Below are positions 1 to 12,933 of a stretch of 64,000 nt of DNA, in pieces. The stretch lies in NCBI GenBank assembly GCA_905182985.1, contig CAJJDN010000011.1, forward strand, positions 124,001-188,000, given 5' to 3'. The notes under the pieces are model-generated. The model saw nothing but the letters and a program-made list of their open reading frames with translations, did no database searches and was not told the DNA's origin. Positions within the stretch are counted from its first letter, which is position 1. Every line of letters starts with the position of its first letter. The stretch comes from Paramecium sonneborni. Lineage: Eukaryota > Ciliophora > Oligohymenophorea > Peniculida > Parameciidae. A program made the position numbers and the translations under genes.

Positions 1-845
1 TTAAAATGATGTTTCGTTATTTGATGTAATATTTATACATTTAAATTTAGACAATAGGATTAATATCTATATGGGGAGGACTTTCATCAAATAATTTTAC
101 AGTTGGACATGAATTATTGCATAAAGACACATTATTAGATAAGTTCTTAGGAACTTATACTTTGGTGAAAAGTTTATACTGTCATTATAATATTGAACAT
201 GTGTTCACTCATCATAGATATGTTGGTACTCCATTAGATGCAGTATCAGCTGAAAAAGGTTAATCTTTACATTCATTTATTCCAAAAGCAATAGTTGTAT
301 AATGGAAGGAAGCTTGGAAATAAAAAGATAAAATGTAAAGATATACAATCTTAAATATCTTAATGTGTTTATTTATCTATAAAATATACTCAATCAAAGG
401 ATTTATATTATTTTTAATATAAGTTTATTAAAGCATAGCTTATTTAGAAGCCTCAAATTATATAGAACATTATGGTTTAAGAAGAAAATTATTAGAAAAT
501 AATTAATATGAATAAATAAGTGATCATCATTCATGGAATGCCCCTCATAGAATTACTAATCATTTGTTATTTAAATTATAAAGACATAGTGATCATCATA
601 AATATCCATCAAAACCATATCAAATATTAGAAATAGATCCAAATAGTCCTATTTTACCATGTGGATATTTAGTTAGTATAATGATTGCTCAATTTCCAAT
701 TGTTTGGATGAACTTAATGGATCCTTTAATTACTGGATATAAATCTAAATAATTATATGAAGAAAGTAGAAAAAAAGTTAGAAAATTTTTAGTGTAATTT
801 GCAATATTTGCAAGTTGTTTAATGATTTATTCTTTATATGATTGA
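1..845 (+). CDS. AlkB-type membrane fatty-acid/alkane hydroxylase, 5' end missing
   Basis: The reading frame enters from the left edge, with a 25-nt intron at 26-50, and ends at TGA 843-845. Three histidine clusters of the AlkB/desaturase superfamily are visible in order: HELLHK (about 108), EHVFTHHRY (about 198-224) and NYIEHYGL followed by DHHSWNAPHR and HSDHHKYP. These would hold a di-iron centre in an integral membrane enzyme that hydroxylates alkyl or acyl chains. The NYIEHYGL block is characteristic of the alkane 1-monooxygenase/xylene monooxygenase branch. The N-terminal membrane segments lie outside the window; hydrophobic stretches at 660-740 and 790-840 remain. The substrate cannot be read from the sequence. 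Confidence 0.8.
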
Positions 846-852
846 AAATAAC

Positions 853-1565
853 TCAAATTAGTACTTTAATTTTTGGAATATCTAAAATTTAACTTATCAA
901 TTTTAAAGTAATAAAGTATTCTTCTTTTGAATCGCTTTTTAATTTTTCATATAACTCTTCAAATTCATAAGGAATTAAAGATTATTCCAAATAAATAGTA
1001 ATCTATATTATATTGATAATGTACTCTATTTTTTAACTAGATTGGTAATTTATTATAATTAACTTTATTGGCAGATATTAATCCATCTTAATCAGAATCT
1101 AAAATTTAGAATAGTTTCTTCACAACAACTTTATCAGTAGGTAATTCATCATGTAAAGATATATTTGATGGACTTTTAGATAGATTTTGTTGATGGATTT
1201 ATTTAGGACTAGGATGAAATCTTTTAGGACTTTGAGTTCTTTAATTAGGTTATAATTCATTATGATATTATTTTAAATTATGCAAATAATCTGTTTCTGT
1301 TTATGTGTCCTTAAATTATTGATTAAATTACATACGTTATCATCATAATTTCATCATAAGCTTTCATTTGTTTTATAATACTATTAGATATCACTTAAAC
1401 CATTTATTATGAAAGATGATTTCTTGAAACAAATTGTTTGGCTTCTAAAAAGGGATCTGTATCTCTATAGAGAGTGATCCTATCACATTTATGATTTCCT
1501 AAATCAATAGTTAATTATATTAAAGGTTATGATTATCCTTTGCTTGTTTTATTTCTGTTATGCAT
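853..1565 (-). CDS. hypothetical protein with an EF-hand-like loop
   Basis: A 222-residue protein after removal of two 22-nt introns. The N-terminal half carries a segment resembling a small conserved region (IDLGNHKCDRITLY, then DTDPFLEAKQFV). The middle is Ser/Pro/Gln-rich. The C-terminal third has LDSDQDGLISA, which matches the first part of an EF-hand calcium loop (D-x-D-x-D-G) inside a helical stretch. This suggests calcium binding, but no second EF-hand is obvious and the function is unknown. It lies 60 bp downstream of the Sec12-like gene on the same strand and converges on the AlkB-type gene with a 7-bp gap. Confidence 0.7.
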
Positions 1566-1624
1566 TTAATATTTAGTTTTTATGTAATAATAATAAAAGA
1601 CAATTAAATAATATTTAATAACTC

Positions 1625-2733
1625 TCATTCAAATAAGTCTCTGATTACAATAAATAAGTATGCTAATAACATACCAAATAGCCAGAATTTTGATAGTAAA
1701 GAAAATGTTCCTTAAGGTCTATTATTTTATAGAAAATAATATTTAGCATCAACTGATCCTGAAATAATAAATCTAGAATCAGGAGTAAAACATAAGGCTG
1801 TACATGGAAGTTCATGAGCTTATTTACTTGATTCAATATCTAATTTTCTAAATGTTTAATTTCTATTATACCTAGAATTTATTATTTTTACAGTTCCATC
1901 TGAACATCCAATTCCAATGAACATGCCTTCTCTTGATTAACAAGTACTAACTACTGGATGTCCATGAACCTTTATTGTTTTTAATGGTTTTATAATATCA
2001 TTTTCTATTCTCCAACTTGTCATATATGAAGGTCCTCTCATAGGATTTTTAAACGTAAATATAGTAGTTCCATCTAATGAAAAGATAGCAGAATGAAATT
2101 GTAATTTATGAATATTATTTGATGAAATATCTAATTTATGTAACACGTGGTTTTCTTTTAATATTTTACATTCTTCATTATCAGTGGCCACAATTAGCTA
2201 TTGTCAAAATTAGATATACCATTCCATTAGATACATGATAATCTAATGATTAAATTTTGCCTTTCATATCTACTGAGTATTTCAATTAATAATCTTTATT
2301 CCAAACCTTCAAAATTCCATCTTCTCCTCCTGTTGCTAAAGAATCTCCTTAATAATTAAATAGACCATCATTTTAACAAGGTTCCTTAGCTGCTCTGTCA
2401 GTCTAAAATTTAGTTATTAATTAGATCTTCTTATCTTAAACTTTTAATATCACACATTAATCATCACTATTTCCTACTATTAATCCTGTCTTATTGTTCA
2501 ATCTTAATCTTTAGAATATCTCCTCTCCTAATTATAAAGTATCTATAGGATCTTTCAATATTCCATATATTGGTTTTGGATATAATTGCTGAATATGATT
2601 ATTGAAACAATACTAAACTATTAACTAATCCATATTTTTTTCCTCCTCCTCCTAAACTCACTAAAACAGAATCAGGAAAACAAACAACTGAGAAAATTGG
2701 ACTCTCAAGATCTTTTTACCTATTGTCATTCAT
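1625..2733 (-). CDS. Sec12/PREB-like WD40 protein with C-terminal membrane anchor
   Basis: Removing a 25-nt and a 22-nt intron gives a 353-residue protein. Near the N-terminus is GGGGKKYGL, like the glycine-rich K+-binding loop of Sec12/PREB. WD40-like repeats follow, with phrases such as SLATGGEDGILKVWN, IGCSDGTVKI and FIISGSVDAKYYF. A single hydrophobic segment (about residues 325-345) ends the protein with a short tail, IRDLFE. Sec12 is the ER-resident exchange factor for the Sar1 GTPase in COPII coat assembly, and its layout is this beta-propeller plus one C-terminal membrane anchor. The architecture and glycine loop support the call, but other anchored WD40 proteins are possible. Confidence 0.6.
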
Positions 2734-2800
2734 TAATTTATATTAAATATTAATTAAGGTACAATCCTTCCATTTCTTCTTTTTAGATTTCTGAGATCTT

Positions 2801-5550
2801 TCACATAATCTTTATATATTTACTTTATTTATATTATTCTATAATAACTGATGCATTTCTTCTTTCCTCCTCCTCCTATGTTCTTACTCTCTTCCTCTTA
2901 TACAAAGATACATACAAATTTGGATACAACATATATTTCTAAAATTACTCTATCACTGCTTTAAAATGTTCTTGTCTATAACATCTATTTATTTTCTTAA
3001 CAATATTATCCAAATTCCATTCTCTATTACATTTTTAATTCTACATTTTATCACAAATCTCCAAATCTTCCTCTCTCTTATTACTCAACTATTTATATAG
3101 CAATTACAAATCCTTTTATTATTACTATGTGTATTTATGAATATTTTAATATTTCTATTTAATCTATTCATACATTTCCTTCGCTCCATAATCATTCATT
3201 AAGATATCAATAGTCTATGTTCTTAACATGTTTATTGAAGCTTAAGCTTTACATAAATATTTGCTTTGCCTATAACTTACATCACTTTAATAAAATCTTT
3301 CATTATTTTATTACTCATCTAATTATTATGGTTATTATTTTTATTCATAAAACATTGTTGGAACTATTTATTCAATTATTTGATCATTTTCTATTTAATA
3401 AATTTTTGCTGAATTTAAAATTAATTCCTAATCTTGAGAAGCAGAAAAATGATGTCTATTTCTTGATCTTTAATAATTATCACGATATTAATCTTATATA
3501 AAATTGTATTATTTTATGACTTTCTCTTTGTCTGGAACAAAATGAACCATGCTACAATCATTACTTAAATGATTTTTGTCCAAACAAACATAACAATACA
3601 TAATATCTTTTTTTTTTTAAAATTATTCCTAATCAACTTCATTTTCTTATAAAACTTCCCTTATTCCTTTATTTGGAATTATTAACATACTACAAAATGA
3701 TGCTGTTTTATATTGTAATGTCGATGATTAATTATTTTTCATCTCCAAATGACCAAAATAATCATTCTCCTTTAAATAACATAATTATTTCTTTTTAATT
3801 TTATAAATTTATACCTTTTATTATTTAACTTCAATTAGACCTTGCTCAATAATGAAAATATTAAGATCATTATTCTCAATAATTATACCAGGTTGATATG
3901 TTCTAAATTCAACTTTTTCAAGAAGCATTTGTAAACATTTTTAGGAAAAGAATTTCTTAAAAAAATCACATTTATTTAGCAAGACTTAAGCAGATTCAAT
4001 TTTAAGATTAGTTTATAATTCTTCTGGTAATAATTAAATCAAATCAGATTATTCATTTTTTTTTTATATAATTTCTTATTCCCAATAAAAATTAAAATAT
4101 TCTCTCACTCTAGATTTAAATTAAAATATACTTATATTACAAACTTTAACTAATTTATTTTTCTCTCATATAAACATTTATACAAGTCATTTTTTATCTT
4201 ATCCTCTCATTATTTTCTTTTATTTAAGTCAATATAGTTCCTATCGTATTAACAGAGAAAGAAAGCTACATTGTTGATAGAAACATATAACAAATACAAA
4301 ATATCTTTTCAATAGGATCTAAATTTTATTTATTAATTTTACTTGTTGGAACAATCTCTCCATAACCAACAGTAAACATTGTAACACTCATAAAATAAAA
4401 TGATTCCAAATAAACAATTTGCCAAGGTTCTCCTTCAACTCTTTTAAGCCAATTCATTGAATCTTATCTTTATTTATATTCACCAATCACCACCCTTAAT
4501 TTATTATTATTCTTACCAAATACAACAACAAAAATGTTATATTAATAAAATTAAGAATACTAATTTAAGTAATTCAATAAATGAATTACTCAACTTACTT
4601 AATTTTAATTGATGCTAAATAGTATCAAAAAATTATAAAAGATTCATTATTTATTAATAGAATAATAAAAGTACTATTCTAGGCCAACCATCTTCCTCTA
4701 ATATATATGGACTCTCTATTTATGTTAAAAATGATAAGGCCATTATGATTCCACAAAAAATACTAAACAATTCCAGACAGGTTGATAATGTCAATTATCT
4801 TTTAACAAGTTCAAATCTGTCTTTCAAAGGTAATCCTTTGTCATAGCAAATTGTAAATGCTCTCAGAATTACGTCAAGAATAAAAAATAAGCACGCTATA
4901 ATTATATAAAGACTATGATATTATTCTATTTCTTTAGAATGAAAGGATATTACAATTGGCATCCATATTATCATATATACTCTCTATACACTCAATAATA
5001 AATCCCACAATAATTTAAATTTACTTTAAGGTTCGATTAAGGGAATTTAGGAAAAGAATCGAAGTAACAGTTATTTTAATTAAGTTTTAAATGCTCTATA
5101 TTTCATTCTAAATTTTATTCTGAAATCAATTAAGTATAAATGCTATCTAACTATATTTGTTGTAATATTTTATGATTTTTTCATATGTTTATATGAGGAT
5201 GCAGAATCACTTATTATTTCAAATTGTTTCCTTGAAAATTTTTGATTTGGTCTTATTAATTATAGCATTTTATTCGCATATTTTGTAGAATGAAAATAAA
5301 TCAATAATTTTGAAAAGGATTTCTACTTAGGTGAAATTGAACTAGTTTAATTACTTTACAAATTTTGAAATGAAATATTAATATCTGTTTATTCAAATCT
5401 AGTCTTTTATTTCATATTCTATATTATATCTACTTATTTTGTAATAGATTCATCTATTCCAATAATTGAATGATCAATATTGTTATTAGATTCACTTTAA
5501 ATGTCATTTACTATAAGAGTGCAACGACTGATGTTTTAATTTTAATCCAT
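2801..5550 (-). CDS. voltage-gated/cNMP-binding-type K+ channel 1
   Basis: Last of three tandem paralogous channel genes, about 900 residues with small introns. The start is set at ATG 5550. In order: a hydrophilic N-terminus, a first membrane segment (after IPLIEP, around 5000), a pore with the K+ filter TVGYGEI (about 4345-4375), and a cyclic-nucleotide-binding-like fold (PGIIIENND, then IIEQGLIEV, about 3830-3900). A C-terminal knuckle C-x2-C-x4-H-x4-C follows, then VHFVPDKEKV (about 3500-3590) and a long Gln-rich tail. The filter makes it potassium-selective at the plasma membrane or cilium. Gating by voltage, cyclic nucleotide or neither cannot be decided. The stop lies 67 bp from the Sec12-like start. 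Confidence 0.85.
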
Positions 5551-5575
5551 TATAAAATTATAAATAATTAAATAA

Positions 5576-8395
5576 TCAAAAATCTGGATGAATGGCAATT
5601 CTCTTCTTTTTTGTTAAAGTTCGTACATCTAAGATTTAATTTATTTTTACTTTATTTCATTTGAGATTATTATAAACTTTCAGGAGGTTTCTCAGTCCTA
5701 TATTTTTTTATGTATAATTTTGGGAATAATAGGTATTTTGATATCTACTCAAAACTCATTTTTTCAATTTTTCGATTTTATAAATAATTTGAAGCAAAAT
5801 TATATTCTAATATTATTCTTTCAATATTCCAACTCTTTTAATAATTTTTATAGCTTTTATATCTATCAATTTCACATTCATTTTATCCAAAAATGCATTC
5901 TAATCTTTTAAAAAGTAGAAATATATCTTCCTGAACTTTTTCATTAAAAAACAAAATCTATTTGAACTTTTAAGAAACGGATTCGAATTGATGAAATAGT
6001 TATAAATTTTCAATATCATTTTTTGATTCTGATTTTTTTTCATTCTTATTAGGTTCTCTAGATTCAAATTTTTATTCAATTTCACCTCTTTATACAACAG
6101 CCATATTAATTTAAATAGATTTAGGGTTTTCATCATTTATTTCAAATTAGGAACGAGGTGTAATAACATTAATTTACTTTTATTCTTCATTAGGAGGAAA
6201 AATAAGTTCAATTTCATTATTAAAATCTTATTAAAGCTATTCAGCTGTATCTTAAAAAAACTTTAATTCATTTTTCCAATCTTATTAATAATTTTTTTGT
6301 TTTCTTTTAAGCCTTCCTCTATTCTAAAAGGAATTGTATAAATATTTCTTAATAACTTTTTCATTTTCTGGAATAAAGTGTACTTAAGTGCATAATTCTG
6401 TATTATGAGAACCTTTACATATTAAGCATTCAGTCATAATATTAAGGTTATTTTCAGAATCTATTTCCAATTCATTCGGATTTTAAGCAACTAATTATAC
6501 TAAAGATGAATATGGAATTATAAGTAAATTTGTAAATACTTTTGTACGATATTTTGTTTCGTTTTAAAATTCTATACCAACTTTCTTTAATCCAAATTAT
6601 TAAAATTAATCTAATTGTGCAACAATTGTCTAAAAATTTAAAATAATAATATTACTTAATTTTATAATATCTCTACACATCCATATTCAATTATATAAAT
6701 ATTTTGTAAATCATTGATTACTATTCCTGGCTAAAAACTTTATACAGAAGCAATATCTATTAATTAATTTAAAAATCCAGGAGTGAATTTCTGTTTAAAA
6801 AATTTACACTTATTTAATAAATTAGTAATTCCTTCTCTTTAGATACTTTTTTAAAGCTCATCAGGCAATAATTTTATAATTTCAATTGTTTCAGTTTTTT
6901 TTTAAATGTTTTCTTGCTACCAATAATAACTTAAATATTCTCTAACTCTAATAAGATGGTAAATTAAATTAATTACTTAAATTATAATCCTCGAGTCATT
7001 TATCTATTTTTCATATATTCAGTAACTAAAGTTATTTTTTATTTTATTTCTTCATTGTTCTCTTTTAATTACAACAAAATAGATCCTATAGTATTAACAG
7101 AATAAGAGAGTTATAATGTACAAAAGAACATATATATAATTGTAAAACATTTTTCAGAAGTATCTATAGATATTGATATTCAATAGTACTTTATGGTGTA
7201 ATATCTCCATATCCAACAGTAAAAGTTGTAACACTTATAAAGTATAAAGCTTCCATATATATATCCATCCAATGTTAATCTATATCTAATTTAGCGGTAT
7301 CTAACCATGAAACTTTAGTTTTTAAGTGTTCATAAGTTCCAACAATTACCCTTTTTAAAAATATTAAATATGATACCATATACATGCAAATATATGCTAA
7401 ATTAATAAAACTAAACAAATAAACTTAATTAAATCTATTAAAGAATTTACTGTTTTGCTTGGCTTAATTACATATTATAAATTTTCGATAAATTGCAAAA
7501 TATTTTTTGTTTAAACTATTAATAATAATAATAGTATTTTTGTCCACCCTTTATCTTCTACTACTGACATTGAATAATTATCTTAGTGAAATTAAATACT
7601 GAAAAATAAGGATATAATAAAACTGAAAAATTCAATAGCAGCCCACCAATTTAATTGATGTTACAATAGTAAATACCGATCTTTTACAGGAAAACCCTTG
7701 TCAAATTTAATCGTGAATGTTTACATTGCCAAATCTATTAAAAAGGCACTACTACAAACATTTAGAGTATATGCATTCAAATCTTCTAGAGTACCATTTT
7801 TAAATGCTATTAAAATTGGAATCCAAATCAATAGATATATTCTCATTATAGTAATTAATCCATCCCAAATTAATTTTTATGTTGTATGTGGATGTATTAA
7901 AGGCATCATATCTATGAATTACATTAATTTTTTTTTCGTTTATACCTTCAATGCATTATTACAATCTTTAATTATACTCTAAAATCCCAAAACTGCTCTA
8001 TTCTTTTTAATTAATAATGTTTATTGTAATTATTTTTTTGGGTAAGTTTTATATGATGAAGATTTATCAGAAATCATATTAAACTATTCTTTTGATAATT
8101 CTTTTATTGGATGAATGTATGACAGCATTTTTCTTTTAAAATGTTGAATATTAAAGTGAACCATTAATTAAGAAAATTGTTTTTTCTAAACTTCACAAAC
8201 ATATGTGTTATTTTATTAATCTTATATCTAATCTTGTTTTTTTAGCTCTTCTAATTAAATAGCTGGAAATCCAAAATTTTAATCAGGAATAGAATGGTCA
8301 ATATTTGAATTATTGCAACCAGGCTAAGACTCTTCTTAGATCATTAATTAGCAATGTGAAATTTAAGAAATATCGGATATGTTAGTCAAATTCAT
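5576..8395 (-). CDS. voltage-gated/cNMP-binding-type K+ channel 2
   Basis: Paralogue of its two neighbours. It starts MNLTNISD and shares an early NNSNIDHSI segment with channel 1 (NNNIDHSI). The pore carries TFTVGYGDI (about 7185-7235), followed by a cNMP-fold segment (PGIVIND, IIEYGCVE; about 6650-6740). A C-x2-C-x3-H-x4-C knuckle precedes VHFIPENEKV (about 6350-6430), and a hydrophilic tail follows. The end is less certain: stop 5576 requires a 28-nt intron beginning GTTT at about 5655-5682. Without it the frame would run into channel 1. With stop 5576 the gap to channel 1 is 25 bp. The conserved layout implies tandem duplication. Confidence 0.82.
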
Positions 8396-8413
8396 TTTTT
8401 ATTTAATGAAAAA

Positions 8414-11228
8414 TCATTATGCTTTTTGATTTTTTATATAATTAGATATTTTGATTTATTTATCATTATTTTTTTTATTTTTGTGAACTTGTAGATTATA
8501 TCACTTTGCAGGATGAATCTGCAATGCTTTTCTAAAAATAAGTTTTCTACCTATTCTTTTTAATAAAAGCTCTTTTGACATTCTTCTTTGCCGTTATTAG
8601 ACTTTCGAAATCTTTTCACTTCTCTTCATACTATTTTAATTAGTAACTCTATATTAGTTTATAAAATCAAATGGATATAATAAGTATTTTAATAAATAAC
8701 TAGCTTAGCTTAGTTAACAAGTTTCATAGCTATTAGAATTATTATAATAAACTTTTCTTAGAGGTAAGTTTTAGAACTTTAATACTTAAGAAACATTATG
8801 ATTGATGTTATAAATTCTATACTCTTTAAGCTTTTCGAAATCTTAAATTATTTGATGATTGTAATTTAATTCTAGTTTTTTTATAGTATATTCCATTTGT
8901 TCTATATCATGAGTACTAAATAATTATTTATTTCTTAATTTTTAATTAAGATTTTAAAGAACATTGAATTCTTCTTAATTCAACCCTCTTGATCGCGAAC
9001 AGGATTATTATAATTTTAATTCTGAAATTGCATCTGGTATATAGCTTTTACTCTCAAAATCTTTAATTAAAAGGGAAATAGAATCAACATCGTGTTTGAT
9101 TTTAAGATTAGGTTTGCTCTCTTCGTTTATTAACTCTTCTGGATCTTAAAATTTCAAAAATGCATGGCTTTCATTGCTGACTTTTATTAAATTTGCAGCC
9201 TCTTTCAAAAATTGTACATCAACTTTTGCACTAAAGTAATTTTTTAATCTACTTCTATTTCTTACAAAAAACTATCTTTCTTAATATTAATTAAAAATAT
9301 ATGATTTTAAGACTTTCTCTCTATCTGGTATATAATGTACTTATCTACATGAATCAGATTGGTGCCTTCGAGAATCACATGAAACACATTATTTCATTTA
9401 AATATGAGTTAATAAGATTTAATTTTTAATATCTTAATATTTCTCTAAATCATTAGGATAATCTTGTAGTGTTTAATAAAATAAACTGAAAGGGATTACT
9501 AAAGTACTAACAAAACCACCACTTTTGTAAACTAATCTATCCTATTTCTCTTATTTAAGAAATTATTCTAAATTAAAGCAATCTCCTTCCTTATGAGATC
9601 CAAGCAATGTTAATTAATTATCCTTTTCATTTTTTTCATAAACGTTAACTTATCCAGATTCAATTATATGCAAAAAGAATTCTCCATCAATATGTGTAGT
9701 TATTTATATACTAGGTTAATAATTTTAAAAAGATAACTATTTTAATAGATCGTTTTAAAATTTTTATGTAAAATCTTGATTAAATAATTTACATTTCTTA
9801 AATACTAGAATATTGGATTCATATGCTAGAGATCTTCTTAAATCATCTGATAATTAATTTAAGATTTTTTGTTATTATAATGTTTATTTTGTTTATTCTT
9901 AATACCAAAAATATTATAAGTATTCTCTAACTTGAACTTACAATTCTTTGCTAATATTCTTATTATGCATATATTAATTGATGAAAGTCAATTTTTTATT
10001 TATCTATTCACTAGTTTTTTTTAGTTATTACAATAGATGTCCAATAGTATCTAAGCTATAAGAAAGTTAAAAGGCACACAAAAACACAAAAAAAATAGAA
10101 AATATTTTCTCAATTTTATCTTTAACATAGTATATATATAATTACTATTGGGATGTACATCTCCATATCCTACTGTGAACATAGATATGCTTATAAAATA
10201 TAGGGATTCTATATAAATATCATCCCAACTACTCTCTGCTAAATGATTAATTTCTATCCAGTTCTTGGTTCCACTTTAAAGAGAGTATCTTCCAATAATT
10301 ATCCTTTATATAAGAATAGAATATACCAAAGACATGAACTTATATGTTATAAAATTAATTAAGTTCCAAGCAATCTTGTTAATTCTATTATTGCTGAAGT
10401 TGCTTTGCCAAAAGACATAGATTAAGACAGATTATCAATAAATACTAATATATTCTTTATTTAATAGAATACTAATAAAAGTACTAATTTAAGGTATCCT
10501 CCATTTAAAATAAATATGTCTTCATAAAAATTATAAAAAACAGAGAATATAAACATTCCAAACAATCCTGAAAATTCTATTAAATTTAAGAAAGCATTCT
10601 AATTATGTAATATTTGATATCTATCTCTTATAGGTAAACCTTAATCAAAGTATATGGTAATGTTTTTTAATGCCATATCAATCAAAAAGCAGAAGGAAGC
10701 TATAATTAAAGTCATGTGATATTAATCTAATAAATTTTCATAAGTTATAAGAATAGGAATAAGGTATAGCAAATCAATTCTGATTAGATTGAGTATAATA
10801 TCCCAGATCATTTTTATTTTGTTTGTAGGTTCAATTAAAGGAATTTAATTAAAGCATTTAATAGCTAAATATTCCAATTTTCTTTTATATTGGCGATACA
10901 AATATGGAAAATGAACCCTCCATGATACCGATTCTAAATTTACTACAGTTAGAGATGGCTTTTTTGACTTAAAAGCTAAAAAATCTTTTGAATTACCTGA
11001 TCCTTTATCTCCTATTATTTCAAAATGTTTATCCATAAATGAACCATCTGGTTTGAAATATCTCTAAAATCTAATCACAAATGATGCAATATGGAAATAT
11101 AATATTAATTTGGCAAATGGCTTGAATATTATATTAGAGCCAATCTAAGGGCTTGGTATTTCAACTTTCTTATTATTTAATAAACACAGAGAAGTTTCAC
11201 TTTCTATTTATATGTTTTATTTTGTCAT
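8414..11228 (-). CDS. voltage-gated/cNMP-binding-type K+ channel 3
   Basis: First of the tandem trio in transcription order; starts MTKQNIQIES and ends only 18 bp before the start of channel 2. Membrane segments begin after IPLIEPTNKIKMIWD (about 10820). The pore has SISMFTVGYGDV (about 10150-10190). The cNMP-fold region has GEFFLHIIESGQV (about 9640-9700). The knuckle C-x2-C-x4-H-x4-C is followed by VHYIPDREKV (about 9310-9390), then a roughly 270-residue hydrophilic tail. The filter sequence means K+ selectivity; ligand sensitivity is unproven. Several 20-30 nt introns are present and were not all resolved. Confidence 0.85.
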
Positions 11229-11737
11229 TGTCGTTTCAACCTATGGATTAGTAATTTTATCTCGATCATATTAAAAACTATTCAGACTTTACATAAAAAT
11301 AGATTTAATAATTGGCTGATATTTTATATAAAATAATTATTAAATCAGATAGCATTTTTATTAAATAACAACCTTCTAAATTCAACGCTCTTTCAACATA
11401 ATAAAAATAACCTAAATAAAACAACTTATATAATTAATACATAATTAGTAACCTTGATAATAATATTATCTTTCTAAAACTTTATAATTTCACTTAATTT
11501 TTCTGAACAAATTATTCTTAATTTATGCAAAAATTTTTGTAAAATCATAAATAAAAAATCTTTTATTATATTAATCATAAAAAAATCTAATATATATAAG
11601 TTAAAAAAGAAGCTTAATTTGAATGAAAGCTTAACAGGGTGATATTATAGAGAAAACTTTTTCAGTTTAAACCCTTCAATAAAATTAATAAGCAAAAATA
11701 TTTTAATAAATTTATGTGAAATATTATACAATTATGC
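11229..11737. other. intergenic AT-rich stretch
   Basis: About 510 bp between channel 3 and the coiled-coil gene, both on the minus strand. It is one of the longer gaps in the window. No reading frame with ciliate coding character, RNA gene or repeat was recognised. It should contain the channel 3 promoter and the 3' end of the upstream gene. Confidence 0.5.
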
Positions 11738-12933
11738 TCAAGCATAACTTAATTATTCTGGAACCTATTGTTTTTTACAATCAGCACAAGATATGGTTTT
11801 CTTTTCAACAACTGGTTTCAATATGTAAAAATCACTATTAATTGATTCTGGTTATTATTTAGTATTTTATTATTTTTACATTTCAACTTGCTTATTAAGA
11901 CCTTCTATTATTTCTTAACTTACTTTCTTTTTATTACAAATTTCCTATTATTATCTTTATTTTTCTAATTAAACAACTTCTTAATCTCTTTGACGCTATT
12001 TTTATTATTCAATTAATTTGATAGCTTTTTATTTTGTTTTTTTAAGTTTGACTTATGCGTTTAAATCTAATATAAGTTAATGTTATATTTATTATTTTTC
12101 TATTTTTTCTAATTCTAATTAATTATGATAATCCTATAAAGTCTTAATTCTTTCATCAATTTCTTTATTTTTAAAATCTTTCTCCTGTTATTTTTTCTTA
12201 ATTTGCTCTTTTTCATGATTTTACCAATTATTATTATTATAAATCATCTAATAATTTTTTCTTCTTTATATTTCTTTCTATTCTTATTCTTGATATCTCC
12301 AATAAGGATCATCATACTCCATAGATTAAGATAATTAGTCTTACTTTTTAAATCTATTTTATTATTCAATTTAACTTGCAAGTTCTTAATGCAAACTATT
12401 CTATTTCTTTTTTTTTTCAAATTTTTCTTTCTATAATATTTCTTAATTTTATTTTATAATTAAGTTTTATTGTTATAATTCTTACTCCTTAATTAGTTTT
12501 TCTCTTTCTCTTTATTATTCCTATAATTATTTCGAAATAGCAAGATTTTATTATTCCTATTGTTTTCTGTATGATAATTGTCCAACTTCGAAATTTATTT
12601 TTTATTATTCTAGTAATTGATTTTATTCCATTTATTTCTTCAATAGTCTCTATAATATAATAGTAGATTTACTTTTTCCAATTCAAATTCTTACTATTTA
12701 TTCAATTATTATTTGTTTAATAGTCTTTTATTGTAACAAGGACTACATAATAAATTTTTTCCAATCTATATTATTTGTTTTTATTGTGATTATTAGCTAC
12801 TAGAAAAAGCTACTTAATATTATTCTTTTGATGGTGTTTGACTATGAAATGATCTTGAACTAACATTTCTATTTGGGTTGTGTTATTTAATGTTCTCGTA
12901 TTTTTCCCTCATTTATTTAACATTTTACATCAT
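11738..12933 (-). CDS. coiled-coil protein with terminal Cys pairs
   Basis: A 390-residue protein after removal of a 23-nt intron; the start is the tandem ATG ATG at 12933. The first 100 residues are Gln/Ser-rich and contain LLCSPCYNK. A long Gln/Glu/Lys coiled coil follows. The last 25 residues contain a second Cys pair (ISCADCKKQ) before the stop. The paired CxxC elements at both ends suggest metal binding or a zinc-ribbon-like cap, but no known family was recognised. Its first 320 bp are repeated at 13730-14050 because of an assembly overlap. Confidence 0.7.

Noticed and set aside
2641..2900. Poly-pyrimidine CCTCCTCCTCC runs as regulatory repeats
   Set aside because: They encode glycine-rich (Sec12-like loop) and glutamate-rich (K+ channel tail) stretches on the minus strand.
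3217..3501. Open frame on the plus strand opposite the K+ channel 1 tail
   Set aside because: It is antisense to a minus-strand frame that is continuous with the channel (VHFVPDKEKV onward); its Leu/Ile/Phe-rich composition is the usual shadow of Gln/Asn/Lys-rich coding.
7698..7982. Hydrophobic plus-strand frame inside K+ channel 2
   Set aside because: Shadow of the membrane segments of the minus-strand channel.
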